Shown one piece after another: positions 10,884 through 21,959 of a stretch of DNA of 64,000 bases (the stretch's first letter is position 1; the number at the start of each line of letters is the position of its first letter). Location of the stretch: assembly GCF_019393635.1 (NCBI RefSeq), contig NC_057866.1, forward strand, positions 124,743,897-124,807,896. The letters run 5' to 3'. The notes beneath the pieces were generated by a model that worked only from the letters and a program-made list of their open reading frames with translations, was not told the origin of the DNA and did not search any database. The position numbers and the translations under genes are program-made. Source of the stretch: Dromiciops gliroides. Taxonomy: Eukaryota > Chordata > Mammalia > Microbiotheria > Microbiotheriidae.

Positions 10884-11100
10884 CAGAGGTGTCAAACATT
10901 CAGCCAGCATTTAGTCCACAACATTCTTGAGTGGGCCTGACCCAGATTAAAATACAATTGGGAAATATTTAACAAAATAAATAAAAATGCAATAAAACAT
11001 AAATTATGATAATATGTGGTTTTCTAAGTCAATCTGAAACCCACAGGGATTCTTCTGCATGGTTTCGTTGGCCTATTTCTATTTGCACTCTACACCGTTG
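10884..11100. mobile_element. hAT-type MITE
   Basis: 217 bp with ends CAGAGGTGTCAAA and (reverse) CAACGGTGTAGAGTGCAAA. Flanked by an 8-bp TSD CTCTAAAC / CTCCAAAC (10876-10883, 11101-11108; one mismatch), the hAT signature. Internal GGGAAATATTTAACAAAATA and ATATGTGGTTTTCTAAGTCA recur in a second copy at 39842-40376. No transposase. Confidence 0.85.
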
Positions 11101-11108
11101 CTCCAAAC

Positions 11109-11650
11109 TTCTTCTTTGGAAATAGAAATGTTTTCCCTCATGTTGTTTCCCTTGCACATTTTCCTTTTCTCATAGCATGGCAGGAGGGAACTCCCATGAT
11201 CTACCATAATTCTTTCAAATCACTTTGCCCTCCCTATGAGTGTTATTTTATCAACAAGAAACCTGTATGAATGTGCAGCTCTGGAATGTAGTTCAAAAGG
11301 TCTTTTTCCACAGGGAGAGTACAATCTGTGACTTTAGGAATGCCCTCAGGAGTACTATTATTAGGGATCTCCTAGCGCCAAATGGTGCTGTCTCCTCCCG
11401 CATTACCAGATCAACTAGGGATGCCCTTTTCAGCCTCTTTCTTTCAGAGACACATAAGTAAAAGTTAGTAATACTCACTCATCCTCTAGTTCCAGGGATG
11501 TTGCTTTCATTCCAGTTTGCCTGATCACTTTCTCAAGGAAAGGGCCACATTTTCCTTTGAAACAAACAAAAAAAAAAGTTAAAAGGAATGCGGAACAATA
11601 CAAAAATGGCAGATCCAATCAGTTGCTGAGTCCTCTTGATCCTGCCTCCA
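11109..11650. other. Unrecognised DNA
   Basis: No repeat or exon recognised. Short overlapping frames on both strands at 11240-11480 have no family resemblance. Confidence 0.4.
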
Positions 11651-11659
11651 CAATACCTC

Positions 11660-12235
11660 TAGCATCTTTCCCCTTCTCTCCATGCACGTATCCACCACTC
11701 CAGTTCATCATCACCTCTCATGGGGACTCTTCTAATAGCCTTTTAATTTTTCTTCTGACTTCTCTATCTGTTCCATCCTTTATTCAATTGACAAATTGAT
11801 GTTCCTAAAGCACAGGCCCAGCCATATAACTCATCTGCTCAGGAAGTTTCACTGGGTTCCAATTATGCCCAAGATAAATAAGAAATCCCCAGACAGTTTA
11901 AAGCCCCTCACAATCTTGCTCCTACTTATGCTTCAGGCTTATTATCCATTATTCCCCTTCATACACTCTACATTGAAACCAAACTGGCCTATTCATTGTT
12001 CCTCATCTATATCATTCTGTCATCTCTCCCCATGTTTTTGCACGGCCCATCCTCCATTCCTGAAATGCACTCTGTCCTCATGCCTACTTCACAGAACCCC
12101 TAAATTCTTCATGGCCAGCTTAAATGCCATCCAATGCATGAGACCTATACTGACTTTCTCTCCCACCTCCATCCCAGCTCTGATGTCCTCCCTTCAGAAG
12201 CTACTTTGGATTTATGTTTTCTACAACACACATGC
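11660..12235 (+). repeat. L2-like LINE 3' fragment
   Basis: Reads like the L2 3' region: TAACTCATCTGCTCAGGAAG, GGGTTCCAATTATGCCCAAG, AAGCCCCTCACAATCTTGCT, AAACTGGCCTATTCATTGTT, CAGCTTAAATGCCATCC. The 189-codon open frame through it (11796-12365) reads on into the microsatellite and is not a recognisable protein. A further L2-like tail piece lies at 12395-12440. Confidence 0.65.
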
Positions 12236-12385
12236 ACATATATACACAGAGACACATATACACACATGTTATACATTATGTTATGTATGTATACACATGT
12301 ATAGATGTCATATGTACATATTGTGTTGTATATGCATACACATGTATACATATTGTGTTACATAAATACATACATACATACGCTT
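12236..12385. repeat. CA/TA/TACA-rich microsatellite
   Basis: Alternating purine-pyrimidine units (CACATATACACA, TGTATACACATG, ATACATACATACATA). Alternating structure is of the Z-DNA-forming type. Confidence 0.85.
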
Positions 12386-12484
12386 ATCTGTGTTCATGTC
12401 ATGTCCCCAGATAGGATATAAACTCCCCAAAGAATTTAGGAAAGGTTTGGATCAGCCACCATGGGAAACATATTAATAGAAGAT

Positions 12485-13115
12485 GAATAAAAGGATTGCC
12501 ATGGAATATTAAGAACCTAAATGATAGCGGAGAAAGGTGAATTTGTAGCAAATCAACAGAGCTCTGTGACGTCCTTGTGGTATGCCTGAAACGGAACTGG
12601 AGAAGGCAAATTGGGAAGGATTATTAAAGGTTAGGGATTAGCATGATAGGAAAAGGTGAAAGGTCAAGAGGGCAGGGATTCTAGGGTGATAGCAACTGCA
12701 TTGTTGAAATGATTGACCCACAGGGTCAAGATTTCTAGGGGAGGCAAGTGAAACTAGAACAAGGGTGAGTAACTGGGGGAAAAAAGAAGAGTTGAGGGAC
12801 CAGGAGAGTCACACTGAGGACAGAAAGCAGGTTCAATGGACATGAGAATATGGAAAGGTGGAAGGACAGGAGACTAGCCAGAAAGGGGAATTTCAGAGTT
12901 CAGGATCTTGGAGGCAGAGCACTTTCAAGTGGTGTTGAAGTCTAAATTATAGCTGAAGTAAAAGTGGATGTCAATGGAATAAAAGTTAAAGAATTATCAG
13001 GTCAGGGTGTTAGAAGGGTCATTAGTATGGATGGTGGAATTTACCAAAGATAATGGCAGCAAATTTTTTAAAAGACATTAATTTTAGAACACCCTAAATT
13101 ATAAAGTCTTGATCT
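12485..13115. other. Purine-rich, possibly very old repeat
   Basis: G/A-biased plus strand with the texture of old interspersed repeats (GGGATTAGCATGATAGGAAA, GGTCAAGAGGGCAGGGATTC), but I cannot assign a family. Confidence 0.3.
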
Positions 13116-13124
13116 ATACTTTCT

Positions 13125-13375
13125 CATGGTAATGAGAATGGGAATCAGGAGAATGGAGTCTGGAAGACTCATCTTCCCGAATTCCAATCTGGCCTCAGAT
13201 ATTTACTAGCTATGTGACTCTGGACAAGTCACTTCACCCTGTTTGCCTGTTTCCTCATCTGTAAAATGAGTTGGAGAAGGAAATGACAAACCATTCCAGG
13301 ATCTCTGCCAAGAAAACCCCAAACGGGGTTACAAAGAGTCAAACAGGACTGAAAAAACTGAACAACAACAACAAT
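13125..13375 (+). mobile_element. RTE/BovB-tailed SINE
   Basis: Same tRNA-type core as the short SINE (TCTGGCCTCAGATATTTACT, ACAAGTCACTTCACCC), then GAGAAGGAAATGACAAACCA, AAACCCCAAACGGGGTTAC, AAAGAGTCAAACAGGACTGA and ACAACAACAA. The last segment mirrors the BovB/RTE 3' tail (AGAGTCGGACACGACTGAGC..AAC). Confidence 0.82.
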
Positions 13376-13379
13376 AGGC

Positions 13380-14050
13380 AAATGTGAAGAAAATATTCAT
13401 GAAAATAATAAAGGAATTATTATGCTATCCAGAGAAGAAGCAACCATAGAAACAGAGTTTTAGAAATGGAGAAGAATTTGGAGGCTCCCTTGACTAATTT
13501 ATTGATTTTACAAATGAAGAAACTGAAGGCCAGTGAGTGACATGAAGCGATTTGGCCAAAGTAGTGGCAGAAGCAGGACCAAAACCCCCAGGATCCTGAT
13601 GACTAGTTCAGAGCTTTTTTTATGAGGCAATTTGATAATTCATTGCTTCTAAGTACTCAAAGCCATGATCAGTGTTCATTTTTCTTATTTTAATGCAGGT
13701 GACTATAAAATAGAAATATATTTACTGGCATGTTGGGGGGCATGCCAGATTTGAATCCTGTCAGATTAAGGTTTGAATGCCAAAAGTGAGGAATTTGACT
13801 TTGGATTTCAGGGGTGGCAGGAAAAGGGCCAAATCAGGTGTAAATCCTGACCTTTTAGATTTGGCCCATAAGAGGGAAATGGAAAGACCCTGGAATACAT
13901 CCAGGTAATTAAGAAATTCAATTAATCCTGAACCATCAACAGGCAGGACTGGTTTAACACCATTTGGTGGCAACCCTAAGGATGTTTCTCCCACATGCTA
14001 ATTTGGTATTCACTTTGGTTTCATTGACAATCCTTGCCAATTCTCTTGTT
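13380..14050. other. Mostly unrecognised DNA
   Basis: A weak MIR-type stretch (13500-13590: GAAGAAACTGAAGGCCAGTG) is present. Otherwise no family recognised. The minus-strand open frame at 13761-13994 has no known motif. Confidence 0.4.
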
Positions 14051-14059
14051 TACCAGGAG

Positions 14060-14370
14060 AGATGGCATGGCTTAACCTGAAGAGCACAAGACTTTGAATC
14101 AAAGGACCTGGGTTACAACATTTCAAATCTTGGGCAGCTCATTTAAATTCTCTCCTGTGATATCCCTCCAGAATAATATAATCTCCTTGAGAGAAGATAC
14201 TGTCTTCTTTTTTTTTTTTTTTTTTTTGGTCCTTATATCCTCAGCCTTTTGGGCAGTCCCTCACACGTAGCAGGACTTAAACAACAAGTAGTTTGGATTG
14301 TGACTTGGTTTCCTCATCTGAAAAATGAGAAAGTAGCCAATCTCAAAGATCCCACTTAAGTTCTGAAGTC
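14060..14370 (+). repeat. MIR-like and L2-like fragments
   Basis: GGCTTAACCTGAAGAGCACA..TCAAAGGACCTGGGTTACAA (MIR, 14075-14150). AATCTCCTTGAGAGAAGATA..CTTATATCCTCAGCC..ACGTAGCAGGACTTAA (L2 3' end, split by T22, 14170-14285). Then MIR tail GGTTTCCTCATCTGAAAAAT. Confidence 0.6.
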
Positions 14371-14454
14371 ATGTGGTCCTCTGCTCATCCTGTGACATCG
14401 GGTGACATGACGAGCTCATCCAACCACATTTTCCCCTTATTTACCTCAACTACT

Positions 14455-14720
14455 AGGACATAAGAATACAGAGCTTGAGTTGGAAGGGACATTAGAGGCT
14501 GTGTAGTCCAGACATAAGTGACTTGCTCAAAACGATCTAGATAATCATCACCACCACTACCACCATCATCACTCATATTTCTATATTGCACTAAAGTTTG
14601 CAAAATGCACTACATATATTATCTTATTTGATGACAAGTAGCAGAGCCAGGATTTGAACCCTGGTCCTCTGACCTCAAATCCAGAGCTTCTTTCATTGTA
14701 CTATATTGCCTCTGAAATAA
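14455..14720 (+). repeat. MIR-family (THER1-like) element
   Basis: AATACAGAGCTTGAGTTGGAAGGGACATTAGAGG is followed by AGTGACTTGCTCAAAACGAT, then an L2/MIR-type GCACTAAAGTTTGCAAAATG and AGCCAGGATTTGAACCCTGG. A short CCA/CAC repeat lies inside. Confidence 0.6.
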
Positions 14721-14826
14721 TAAATAGTGCCAATATTTCACTGTCTGAAATTAAATTTCAAAGTCATCTCTCTGGAATGGAGATTTGAGGTCCAATCAAC
14801 CCATTTTATAGTTAAGAAAACTAAGG

Positions 14827-14973
14827 CGGGGCAGCTAGGTGTCACAGTGGATAAAGCACTGGATTCAGGAGGACCTGAGTTCAAATCTGACCTCAGACAC
14901 TTGACACTTACTAGCTGTGTGACCCTGGGCAAGTCATTTAACCCTCACTGCGCCACAAAAAAAGAAAAAGAAA
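14827..14973 (+). mobile_element. tRNA-derived SINE
   Basis: Flanked by a perfect TSD AAGAAAACTAAGG (14814-14826 and 14974-14986). It has lost about 12 bases of the CACTGGCCCTGGATT region. Confidence 0.93.
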
Positions 14974-14999
14974 AAGAAAACTAAGGTCCAGTGATGTAG

Positions 15000-15410
15000 G
15001 TCACACAGGTAATAAAAAAATAAGCAGACATATTTCTGAATAAGAACCTTTTTTTCGGTATATCTAGATAGAATACATCATGCTAATTCATCTGTCAGGG
15101 TGGGTGAATGGATATGAATGTGACATAATAGTAGGTCTAATAATTTCAACATGAAGAAACTGTAATCCACCATTACTGAATAGGAGTGTTAAGGTGTAGG
15201 TGAGAGATTTTTTTTTAAGTGTCACTTCTGCAGTTTCTGTCATTCTGAATTTCTCTATAATTGTCTTCCTTTTCCCAGCCTCTTTGCAAAGGCAGCTCCT
15301 ACATCCTCTTCAGAGCCTGTTAACAGCCATGCTTCAGACAACCCAGTGTGACAACCTCAGAGGACTGTTTTTTTATTAAACCCCTACTGTGTGCAAGGAA
15401 GTAAAATCGG
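15000..15410. other. Unrecognised DNA
   Basis: No repeat or gene recognised. Confidence 0.4.
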
Positions 15411-15414
15411 TCAG

Positions 15415-15720
15415 CATAGTGAATAATAGAAGGCTAGCCTTGGGGTCTAGTCTGTAGTAGCTATGGGGCCATAGGGGAATCACTTTAGCCCCTCACTGCC
15501 TCTGACAATTCTAATGCCTTCCATCTGTTAATTATTTCTTATTTATCCTGTAAACAGCTCATCTGTAAACAGTTGTTTTGCATGCTGTCTTCCCCATTAT
15601 TAGAATGTAAGCTCCCTGAGAGCAGGGATTGTCTTTTGTCTTTCTTTACATCCCCAATGCTTACCACAGTGCCTGGGTGCTTAATAAATGCTTAGTGACT
15701 TGACTGACTCTAACGCTATA
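15415..15720 (+). repeat. MIR fragment followed by L2-like 3' end
   Basis: MIR-type 15415-15500, then L2-type TTAGAATGTAAGCTCCCTGA GAGCAGGGATTGTC, ACATCCCCAATGCTTACCAC AGTGCCTGG and TTAATAAATGCTTAGTGACTTGACTGAC. Confidence 0.7.
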
Positions 15721-15724
15721 AAAT

Positions 15725-17290
15725 ACTACTGCTATAAGGACTTCCTCTCTGAAGGAAGTTTCCATCAGGGAGTTGCCCACCCTGATGAAATCAAGATTTC
15801 AAGTTCCTCCCTGTCTCCCCCCAAAAATATAAGGTACTGCACTAGACCCTGGAGATATAGGCAAAGAAAGTAAGAGTCTCTACCCTCAAGGGGTTTCTAT
15901 GCCACTTGGATTCTCTGTTATGAAAATCTGAGAAAATGTGAGTCCCCTCCCTAATGTATTTGCTGTGGTTTTCTAAGGATCATCTTTTCCCACTGGAAAA
16001 TGACTTGAGTTTATAATCCTTGTGATTGTATAATGAGACTGCTGGTGTGAGTTAAAATACAGTCCTAACCCTTCTGACCCAGCAGGCAGAGTGAAACAAT
16101 GGTACCCCGAAAGGTATGGGCTTCCTTTCCAGCTCAGGAGACGAGGTCTCATTGGAGGGCCTAATTATAGCTATTTGAATGCTAACAGTGTTTACCCAGT
16201 AATCGCTATTTGTCCCAGGTCAAGGGCTTGGGTAGTTCAACTGGCTTAGTCAGTTGAATCAGTCATACCTGCTGTTCCACTCATTTTCTCTGATGTAAAG
16301 AGCAAGCACAGGACTGGAAGATTTGAATATTCAGAGAATTCAATTGTCTCATGATTAATCAGCTTAATTAATGTAATTAAACATTTGTTGTTGTTGTGTA
16401 AGGGGTTAAGTAGAGAGAGCAAAGGGGATGTTTACAAAGCTATCAGCAAGGAAGGATGGAACTTCTGCAACCTGGTACTTAGCTTTGGGAAGCTAAGGGT
16501 TTGCTAGGAGTACTGAAACCCGGAGAATGAATTTCATAATTGGATAAATGGAGCACCGGAGGGTGGGGGCAGGGAAATGAACTCCATTGAAGAAGCAGGA
16601 ACGTAGAACATGCAAACACTTTCCTGAGACACTTGCATTGTTTTTTTGTATTTTTATGGATTCATTTGTGCTTCATGTTTTACATGAAATATTTAAATGT
16701 AAGAGTATATTGTGCTTGAAAGAACACGACCAAAAGGAAGAAGTCTCGAGATAGGGTTAAGAGGGAGAGGTAGATTAGAAGGCAGGTGGGGGTGGGAGAG
16801 GGGAGACAGTAGAGAGACAAAAGATCCGTTAGATATCACAAAAATCCTAGATTTCTGTTCTTTTTAATATATTCAGCTATGTATAATACATTATATTTTT
16901 TTCATTGTGTGAAAAATTATTTTAATGATAATAAATAAAACATTTCTACTGGACAGGCAGCCTTTTTTCCCTGATGATCTATTGTACAGATGCGAGATAC
17001 TTCCTGCTACTAAATGCAAATATGCTATTTCCTTGTTTGGTTGGGGTAAAGGTATTAAGCACTAGTAGGGTGAGAGTTTTTAATAAAAATTTCTAATACC
17101 TCTTCCAATACATTGTGTTAAATAACAAATAACAATGTCTCTTGCATGGTCTCAGCTTTGGAAAATGTGTAAAAATTACCTTTACTTTTTAGGTAAATAT
17201 GCCATTATTTCCACATTCTGAACCAGCATGTCTCATACATGTTTGAATGAGGATCGTAGAGCACAGGAGTCATTGGAAAAGTGATCATCT
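15725..17290. other. Repeat-poor DNA, candidate conserved noncoding region
   Basis: About 1.5 kb with no recognisable transposon. Contains clusters of TAATTA/ATTAAT homeodomain-like sites (16345-16385: ATGATTAATCAGC, TTAATTAATGTAATTAAAC) and a purine block at 16735-16815. No exon recognised; function is inference only. Confidence 0.3.
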
Positions 17291-17295
17291 AATTT

Positions 17296-17660
17296 GTCCT
17301 CTATGTCCCAGACTGTGTAGAAGCTGTGCTTAGCACTGTGCCTTGCACTTAGTAGGTGCTTAGCACATGTTTATTGATTGATTGATTGTTCATTAAAATA
17401 TTGATATTGTTCTTCTTCTCGAAGTATACATTCCAGGCAAGCTGTTCCTCCCACCTCATCATTTCATTTCCCACCTCCATGATTGTGCTTAGACTGCCTT
17501 TCATTCCTAGCATGGGATTTCCCTCTGCACTTCTGACTCTTAGAATCCTTAGCTTCCTTTCAAGTTGAGCTCAAGTGCCAACTTCTACAAGAAACCATTC
17601 CTAAGCCTTTTGATTTTTTTGTTTTTTGGTATTCTCTCCTTCTTGAAATTATCTTTTGTT
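17296..17660 (+). repeat. L2-like 3' fragments
   Basis: GTGCCTTGCACTTAGTAGGTGCTTAGCACATGTTTATTGATTG is the L2 terminus. 17440-17640 has CAAGTTGAGCTCAAGTGCCAACTTCTACAAGAAACC ATTCCTAAG, the usual L2 upstream segment. Confidence 0.65.
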
Positions 17661-17767
17661 TACTTGCAATGAAGTTGAACAAAGAATACCTGACTATTGG
17701 AGTCCTTCCCTAGTCCCATTGTTGAAGTTACAGGATGTATGAGGACATGGATAGATACAATGAGATG

Positions 17768-17916
17768 TTTGTTTGTTTTTGCGGGGCAATGAGGGTTAAA
17801 TGACTTGCCCAGAGTCACACAGCTAATAAGTGTCAAGTGTCTGAGGCTGGATTTGAACTCAGATCCTCTTGCATCCAGGGCCGGTGCTTTATCCACTGCA
17901 CCACCTAGCTACCCCC
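17768..17916 (-). mobile_element. tRNA-derived SINE
   Basis: Complete minus-strand copy with perfect TSD TAGATACAATGAGATG (17752-17767 and 17917-17932). Confidence 0.94.
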
Positions 17917-18026
17917 TAGATACAATGAGATGTAAGGGAATGCTCCTCTCAGACCCTGAGTGGTCAAATTTACCAGCTATAAAAGTGTATCCCTTTTGCA
18001 TCCTGAGGTAACCATCCAAATCTTTT

Positions 18027-18176
18027 TTTTTTTTTTTTTTTGCGGGGCAATGGGGGTTAAGTGACTTGCCCAGGGTCACACAGCTAATAAGTGTCAAGTG
18101 TCTGAGGCTGGATTTGAACTCAGGTACTCCTGAATCCAGGGCCGGTGCTCTATCCACTGCGCCATCTAACTGCCCC
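18027..18176 (-). mobile_element. tRNA-derived SINE
   Basis: Complete minus-strand copy with perfect TSD CATCCAAATCTTTT (18013-18026 and 18177-18190). Only about 100 bp from the preceding SINE in the same orientation. Confidence 0.94.
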
Positions 18177-18484
18177 CATCCAAATCTTTTAAAGGGTATT
18201 TCCCTTTTCAATTCTGAGTGTCCATTTGAATATCAAATGGTCAGGAAACTGAGTTGATGATTGCTGAAGAAAATGTACTAGCCCCAGAGTTATTTTCTCT
18301 ACCCACTCATGGACATGAGGGAATAGCATGTACTGAGAAATGAAAAGCAGGGGAACAAAACATTCTAGCATTCTAGCTATAGTTAGTCAGGATGAGACCC
18401 ACCTATGGAGGAAGGACGCCAGTACTGGCATCTTACAGCAGAACCCCACAGCTATAGGAGGCATGCACTTATATGCAGTCAGAA

Positions 18485-18775
18485 AATGATGGAATCTGAA
18501 TGAAGACTGAAACATACTATTTTCACTTTTGTTTTTGTTTTTATCTTTCTGGTAGTTTTTCCCTTTTGTTCTGATTCTTCTTTTACAACATGACTAATGT
18601 GGAAATGTTTAACATGATTGTACATGTATAACCTATATCAGAGTGCTTGCTGGCTTGGGGGAGGGGTGGAGTAAGGAAGGGAGAAAAATTTGGAACTCAA
18701 AGTCTCAAAATGAATGTTGAAAATTATCTTTAGATTTAATTGGGGGGAAATACTATTAAATGAAAAAGAAAGACA
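18485..18775 (+). mobile_element. L1 3' UTR, 5'-truncated
   Basis: ACATACTATTTTCACTTTTG, ACAACATGACTAATGTGGAA, GATTGTACATGTATAACC, GAGAAAAATTTGGAACTC and ATGAATGTTGAAAATTATC are the standard marsupial L1 3' UTR string. Confidence 0.88.
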
Positions 18776-18923
18776 TTTGCAGCCCTGCCTCTTCAGAGGA
18801 GTGAGTTGTTCCACATACCTATGTGTGAGTTAATTGTGTACAGTGGCTGACTGATAAAAAGTTAAACATATTGGTGGTGCTAATGAGGTTTAGTTTCAGA
18901 AGTGAGGGCCCACAAAGTACTTT

Positions 18924-19060
18924 CTTTTTGAGGAGCAATGAGGGTTAAGTGTCTTGCACAGGTTCACACAGCTAGTAAGTATCAAGTGTCTGAGGCCATA
19001 TTTAAACTCAGGTTTTCCTGAATCCAAGGCTACACCACCTAGTTGCACTGTCCCCCCTCC
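18924..19060 (-). mobile_element. tRNA-derived SINE, diverged
   Basis: Minus-strand copy missing part of its head. Perfect TSD CCACAAAGTACTTT (18910-18923 and 19061-19074). Confidence 0.88.
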
Positions 19061-19139
19061 CCACAAAGTACTTTAAATCTAGAATAGTCATCCTCAAGCA
19101 TGCAAGTTCTCAAGTGTGAGTGGGGGAGAAAAGGGGCTG

Positions 19140-19250
19140 CCCAAAAAGAGTGCTCTAAGTGTATATATTGGGCACCCTAGTAGAATATAAATTCAATGAT
19201 GCCTTGCATGAAGTAGACCCTTAACAAATGTTCTTTGAATTTAATCACTT
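19140..19250 (+). repeat. L2/MIR-type 3' tail
   Basis: GAATATAAATTCAATGATGCCTTGCATGAAGTAGACCCTTAACAAATG resembles the L2 terminal segment. Confidence 0.45.
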
Positions 19251-19261
19251 AAGACATCATG

Positions 19262-19637
19262 GTGCTGTAACAATTGGAATGATGTCACCTGCTGGAGACT
19301 TACTGTAGAAAAGCTCTGCCATGAGGTGAAGGTCTCTGAGGGCAAGACCATGTGTCTTTTCTTTGGCATCAGGAAGGGACATTTGCTTGTGGGAGGAAGA
19401 AGGGGGAGCCTGGCATTCTGACACTCTCTCTTTCCTGAGGACTCCAATAGAGAAGGGAGCTAGAAATGTGCTCTCCCTTTAATAAATAGATGAATGTAGG
19501 CCTTTCTCTCTCTCTTTACCAAATTCTTATTCTCCTTAATAAATGCTTAAAAGTCTAACTCTTGCTAAAGCTTATAATTTATTGGCAACCACTCATTAGA
19601 TATTTTAGAAAGACTAGCTAGAATTTTAGCCTTTACA
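19262..19637 (+). repeat. Fossil LTR of an endogenous retrovirus (related to 28235-28654)
   Basis: The second half parallels the better preserved solo LTR at 28235-28654: a TTAATAAATGCTTA polyadenylation segment, then AAGCTTATAATTT..CACTCATTAGAT. Boundaries are approximate, no flanking duplication was found. Old, degraded, no internal genes. Confidence 0.5.
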
Positions 19638-19760
19638 GAGCATTGGAAAGAATGTTGGATTTTGTAGTCAGAGGTCCTACATTTGAAGTCACCCTTGCTG
19701 ACCCTCAGTTTCCTCATCTATAAAATGAGGTTGGTCTTGACTGCCACAAAAGTACCTTCT
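19638..19760 (+). repeat. MIR-like SINE fragment
   Basis: GAGCATTGGAAAGAATGTTGG, GTCAGAGGTCCTACATTTGA, CAGTTTCCTCATCTATAAAA. Confidence 0.65.
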
Positions 19761-19910
19761 GGGGGGCAGCTAAGTGGTGCAGTGGATAAAGCACGGGGCC
19801 TGGATTCAAGAGGACCTGAGTTCAAATTCTGCCTCAGACACTTGATACTTACTAGCTGTGTGACCCTGGGCAAGTCACCTAACCCTAATTACCCCGCCAA
19901 AAAAAAAATC
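19761..19910 (+). mobile_element. tRNA-derived SINE
   Basis: Complete copy GGGGGCAGCTAAGTGGTGCAG to CCCGCC plus A10. Flanking duplication not clear. Confidence 0.88.
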
Positions 19911-20112
19911 TCTATCTATGACCATATGAATATGTTGAGGAGACATAAAACCTTCCTTGGTAATTAATTCATCCTACTATCCCAGATCCATTCATTCATA
20001 TATTTAAGAAACATTTATCAGAGACCTAATCTTCTATAACATTGTGCTCAGTCTTAGGGGAGTCACAAAGTCAAGATGAGTCGATTAGGAGAGACACACT
20101 AGTGAATTATTG

Positions 20113-20374
20113 TCACAAGACAAGAAAAGGCATTGACATGGGAGTTAAGATCCTGGTCTGGGGGCAGCTAGGTGACGCAGTGGATAAAGCACTGGCCCTG
20201 GATTCAGGAGGACCTGAGTTCAAATCCGACCTGAGACACTTAACACTTACTAGCTGTGTGACCCTGGGCAAGTCACTTAACCCCAACTGCCTCATCCCGC
20301 CCCCCCCCCCCCCAAACAAAAGATCCTGGTCTGGTCTGGTTAGGTGAATTTGAGTAAACTATTTCAGCTTTCTG
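20113..20374 (+). repeat. Short local duplication, copy A (interrupted by a SINE)
   Basis: 20113-20160 plus 20321-20374 together match 21862-21950 at roughly 90%: TCACAAGACAAGAAAAGGCA, CATGGGAGTTAAGATCCTGG, GGTGAATTTGAGTAAACT, CAGCTTTCTG. Confidence 0.85.
20161..20319 (+). mobile_element. tRNA-derived SINE with resolved empty site
   Basis: TSD AAGATCCTGGTCTG at 20147-20160 and 20320-20333. Copy B at 21862-21950 shows the unoccupied site, with a single copy of the target. The tail holds a C16 run. Confidence 0.95.
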
Positions 20375-20389
20375 AGGTATTTCATGCCA

Positions 20390-21230
20390 AGTGTGCTGGA
20401 GGACTCCACAGAAGTACTAAAAGATGTTCCAGGGAGAAAGCTGTAATCCATAGGGAAAATTAGGGAAGGCTTATTATCTAAGGTAGACTTCAAAGAATCT
20501 GCAGGAATGCAATGGCTGAAAAGGAGGATGAGACCATTCCAGCTGTAGGGTAAGGAGAAAAAAAAAAAGGCACACAACTGAAATGATGGAACAACAGCAT
20601 CATGTTAAGTGCTTTTAAAAATCTTTTCTAATTTATACCGATAATAATAATTTTAGATGGAAGAAAACACCCCCTCCACTCTACAGAAGTGTAAAGGAAG
20701 GGGGGAGTACTCATGTGGGGCATTGCATATAAATTCATATTTTCTTCTGGGTTTTGATGGGTTTTGCCTATTTTTTTCTCTAAAAATATTCTGTTATATG
20801 GGATGGCTCTCTGGAAGGGGTATTAAGAAGGATAAAGGGGTAATATTGAAGAAATGTAAAAAACAAATTATATCAATCAATATCAATTTAGCTTTAAAAA
20901 AAGAATTGTTAGAAAATAAGTGGGTGGTTGTTGTAGGGAGAAGGATTTAGGCTTGATAGAAGAAAAAAGTTTCCTGACAGATCTAATTATATATGTACAA
21001 AAATAATAGATTTTCTCCTTGTTGTTGCTCTTCAACCCGGGGCTGGATAGTCAAGCATGGATTAGATTAGATGAATTCCAAATCACAGATCTAGACTTTT
21101 CTAAAAAGCAGGAGGTTTCATATAAAAATGGATATTGTGAATATCATTCAAATATCTTTAATTCTATTCAACATAACAAATTAAGAAGATGCTAACATTT
21201 TGGGAAAATAAATGTCTCCCTCTGTTGACA
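20390..21230. other. Unrecognised AT-rich DNA
   Basis: No repeat or exon recognised. The plus-strand 97-codon frame at 20657-20950 is lysine/isoleucine-rich and low complexity in its second half; no family resemblance. Confidence 0.4.
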
Positions 21231-21234
21231 CTGC

Positions 21235-21380
21235 TAAATTCTGTCTCCCACTTAACCTCTCTGGTCCTCAGTTTTCTCCTTTGTAAAATAGAGATAAACA
21301 ATATCTATCTTCTTGAAGACAGAAGAAGATAGATGATCTCTTAATGTCCCTCCCAGTTCTGAAAGCTGTGATCTTACAAT
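21235..21380 (+). repeat. MIR-like fragment
   Basis: CCACTTAACCTCTCTGGTCC TCAGTTTTCTCC, then CTTAATGTCCCTCCCAGTTC. Contains a local near-palindrome, TCTATCTTCTTGAAGACAGAAGAAGATAGAT. Confidence 0.6.
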
Positions 21381-21428
21381 CTTTCTATATCTCTCCACCA
21401 AGTCCTTCCTAATCGCTTTCCCATCCCA

Positions 21429-21702
21429 TTTGTTGTTCTTCAGTCATTTCAGTCATGTCTGACTTTTTATGACTCCATCTAGGGTTTTCTGGGCAAGTAT
21501 ACTGGAGTAATTTGTCATTTCCTTCTCCAGCTCATTTTACAGATGAGGAAACTGAGGCAAACAGGGTTAAGTGGTTTGCTTGCCCAAGCTTACACGGCTA
21601 GTAAATATCTGAGGCTGGCTTTGAACTCACGAAGCTGAGTCTTTCTGCCTATAGTCCCAGTTCTCTATCTATTGTGCCAACTAGCTGTCCCTCCCATTCC
21701 AT
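21429..21702 (-). mobile_element. RTE/BovB-tailed SINE
   Basis: Reverse tail GTTGTTCTTCAGTCATTTCA GTCATGTCTGAC, then TCCTTCTCCAGCTCATTTTA CAGATGAGG, and the reverse tRNA head ..CAACTAGCTGTCC at 21690-21702. Confidence 0.85.
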
Positions 21703-21861
21703 ACAAACCTAAAAAAGTATCTTCCTTTTGTCTTTCTGCTAGATTCAGCAGGATTGTCGTGAGGACAAGGTGAGCAAAACTACTTTGCAGCTAGAAAATA
21801 CTACATACATATCAACTCTGGTTATCCTAAGTTCTTCAAACACAGGGGTAAAGTTTGTCCA

Positions 21862-21950
21862 TCACAAGACAAGAAAAGGCACTGGCATGGGAGTTAAAAT
21901 CCTGGTCTGGTCTAGTTAGGTGAATTTGAGTAAGCTGCTTCAGCTTTCTG
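21862..21950 (+). repeat. Short local duplication, copy B (empty site)
   Basis: Uninterrupted counterpart of 20113-20374. It lies about 1.5 kb downstream in the same orientation. Confidence 0.85.
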
Positions 21951-21959
21951 GACTCAGGT

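Noticed and set aside
11796-12365. 189-codon plus-strand frame
   Set aside because: Falls in an L2-like 3' fragment and runs into a CA/TA microsatellite; composition is not protein-like in the second half.
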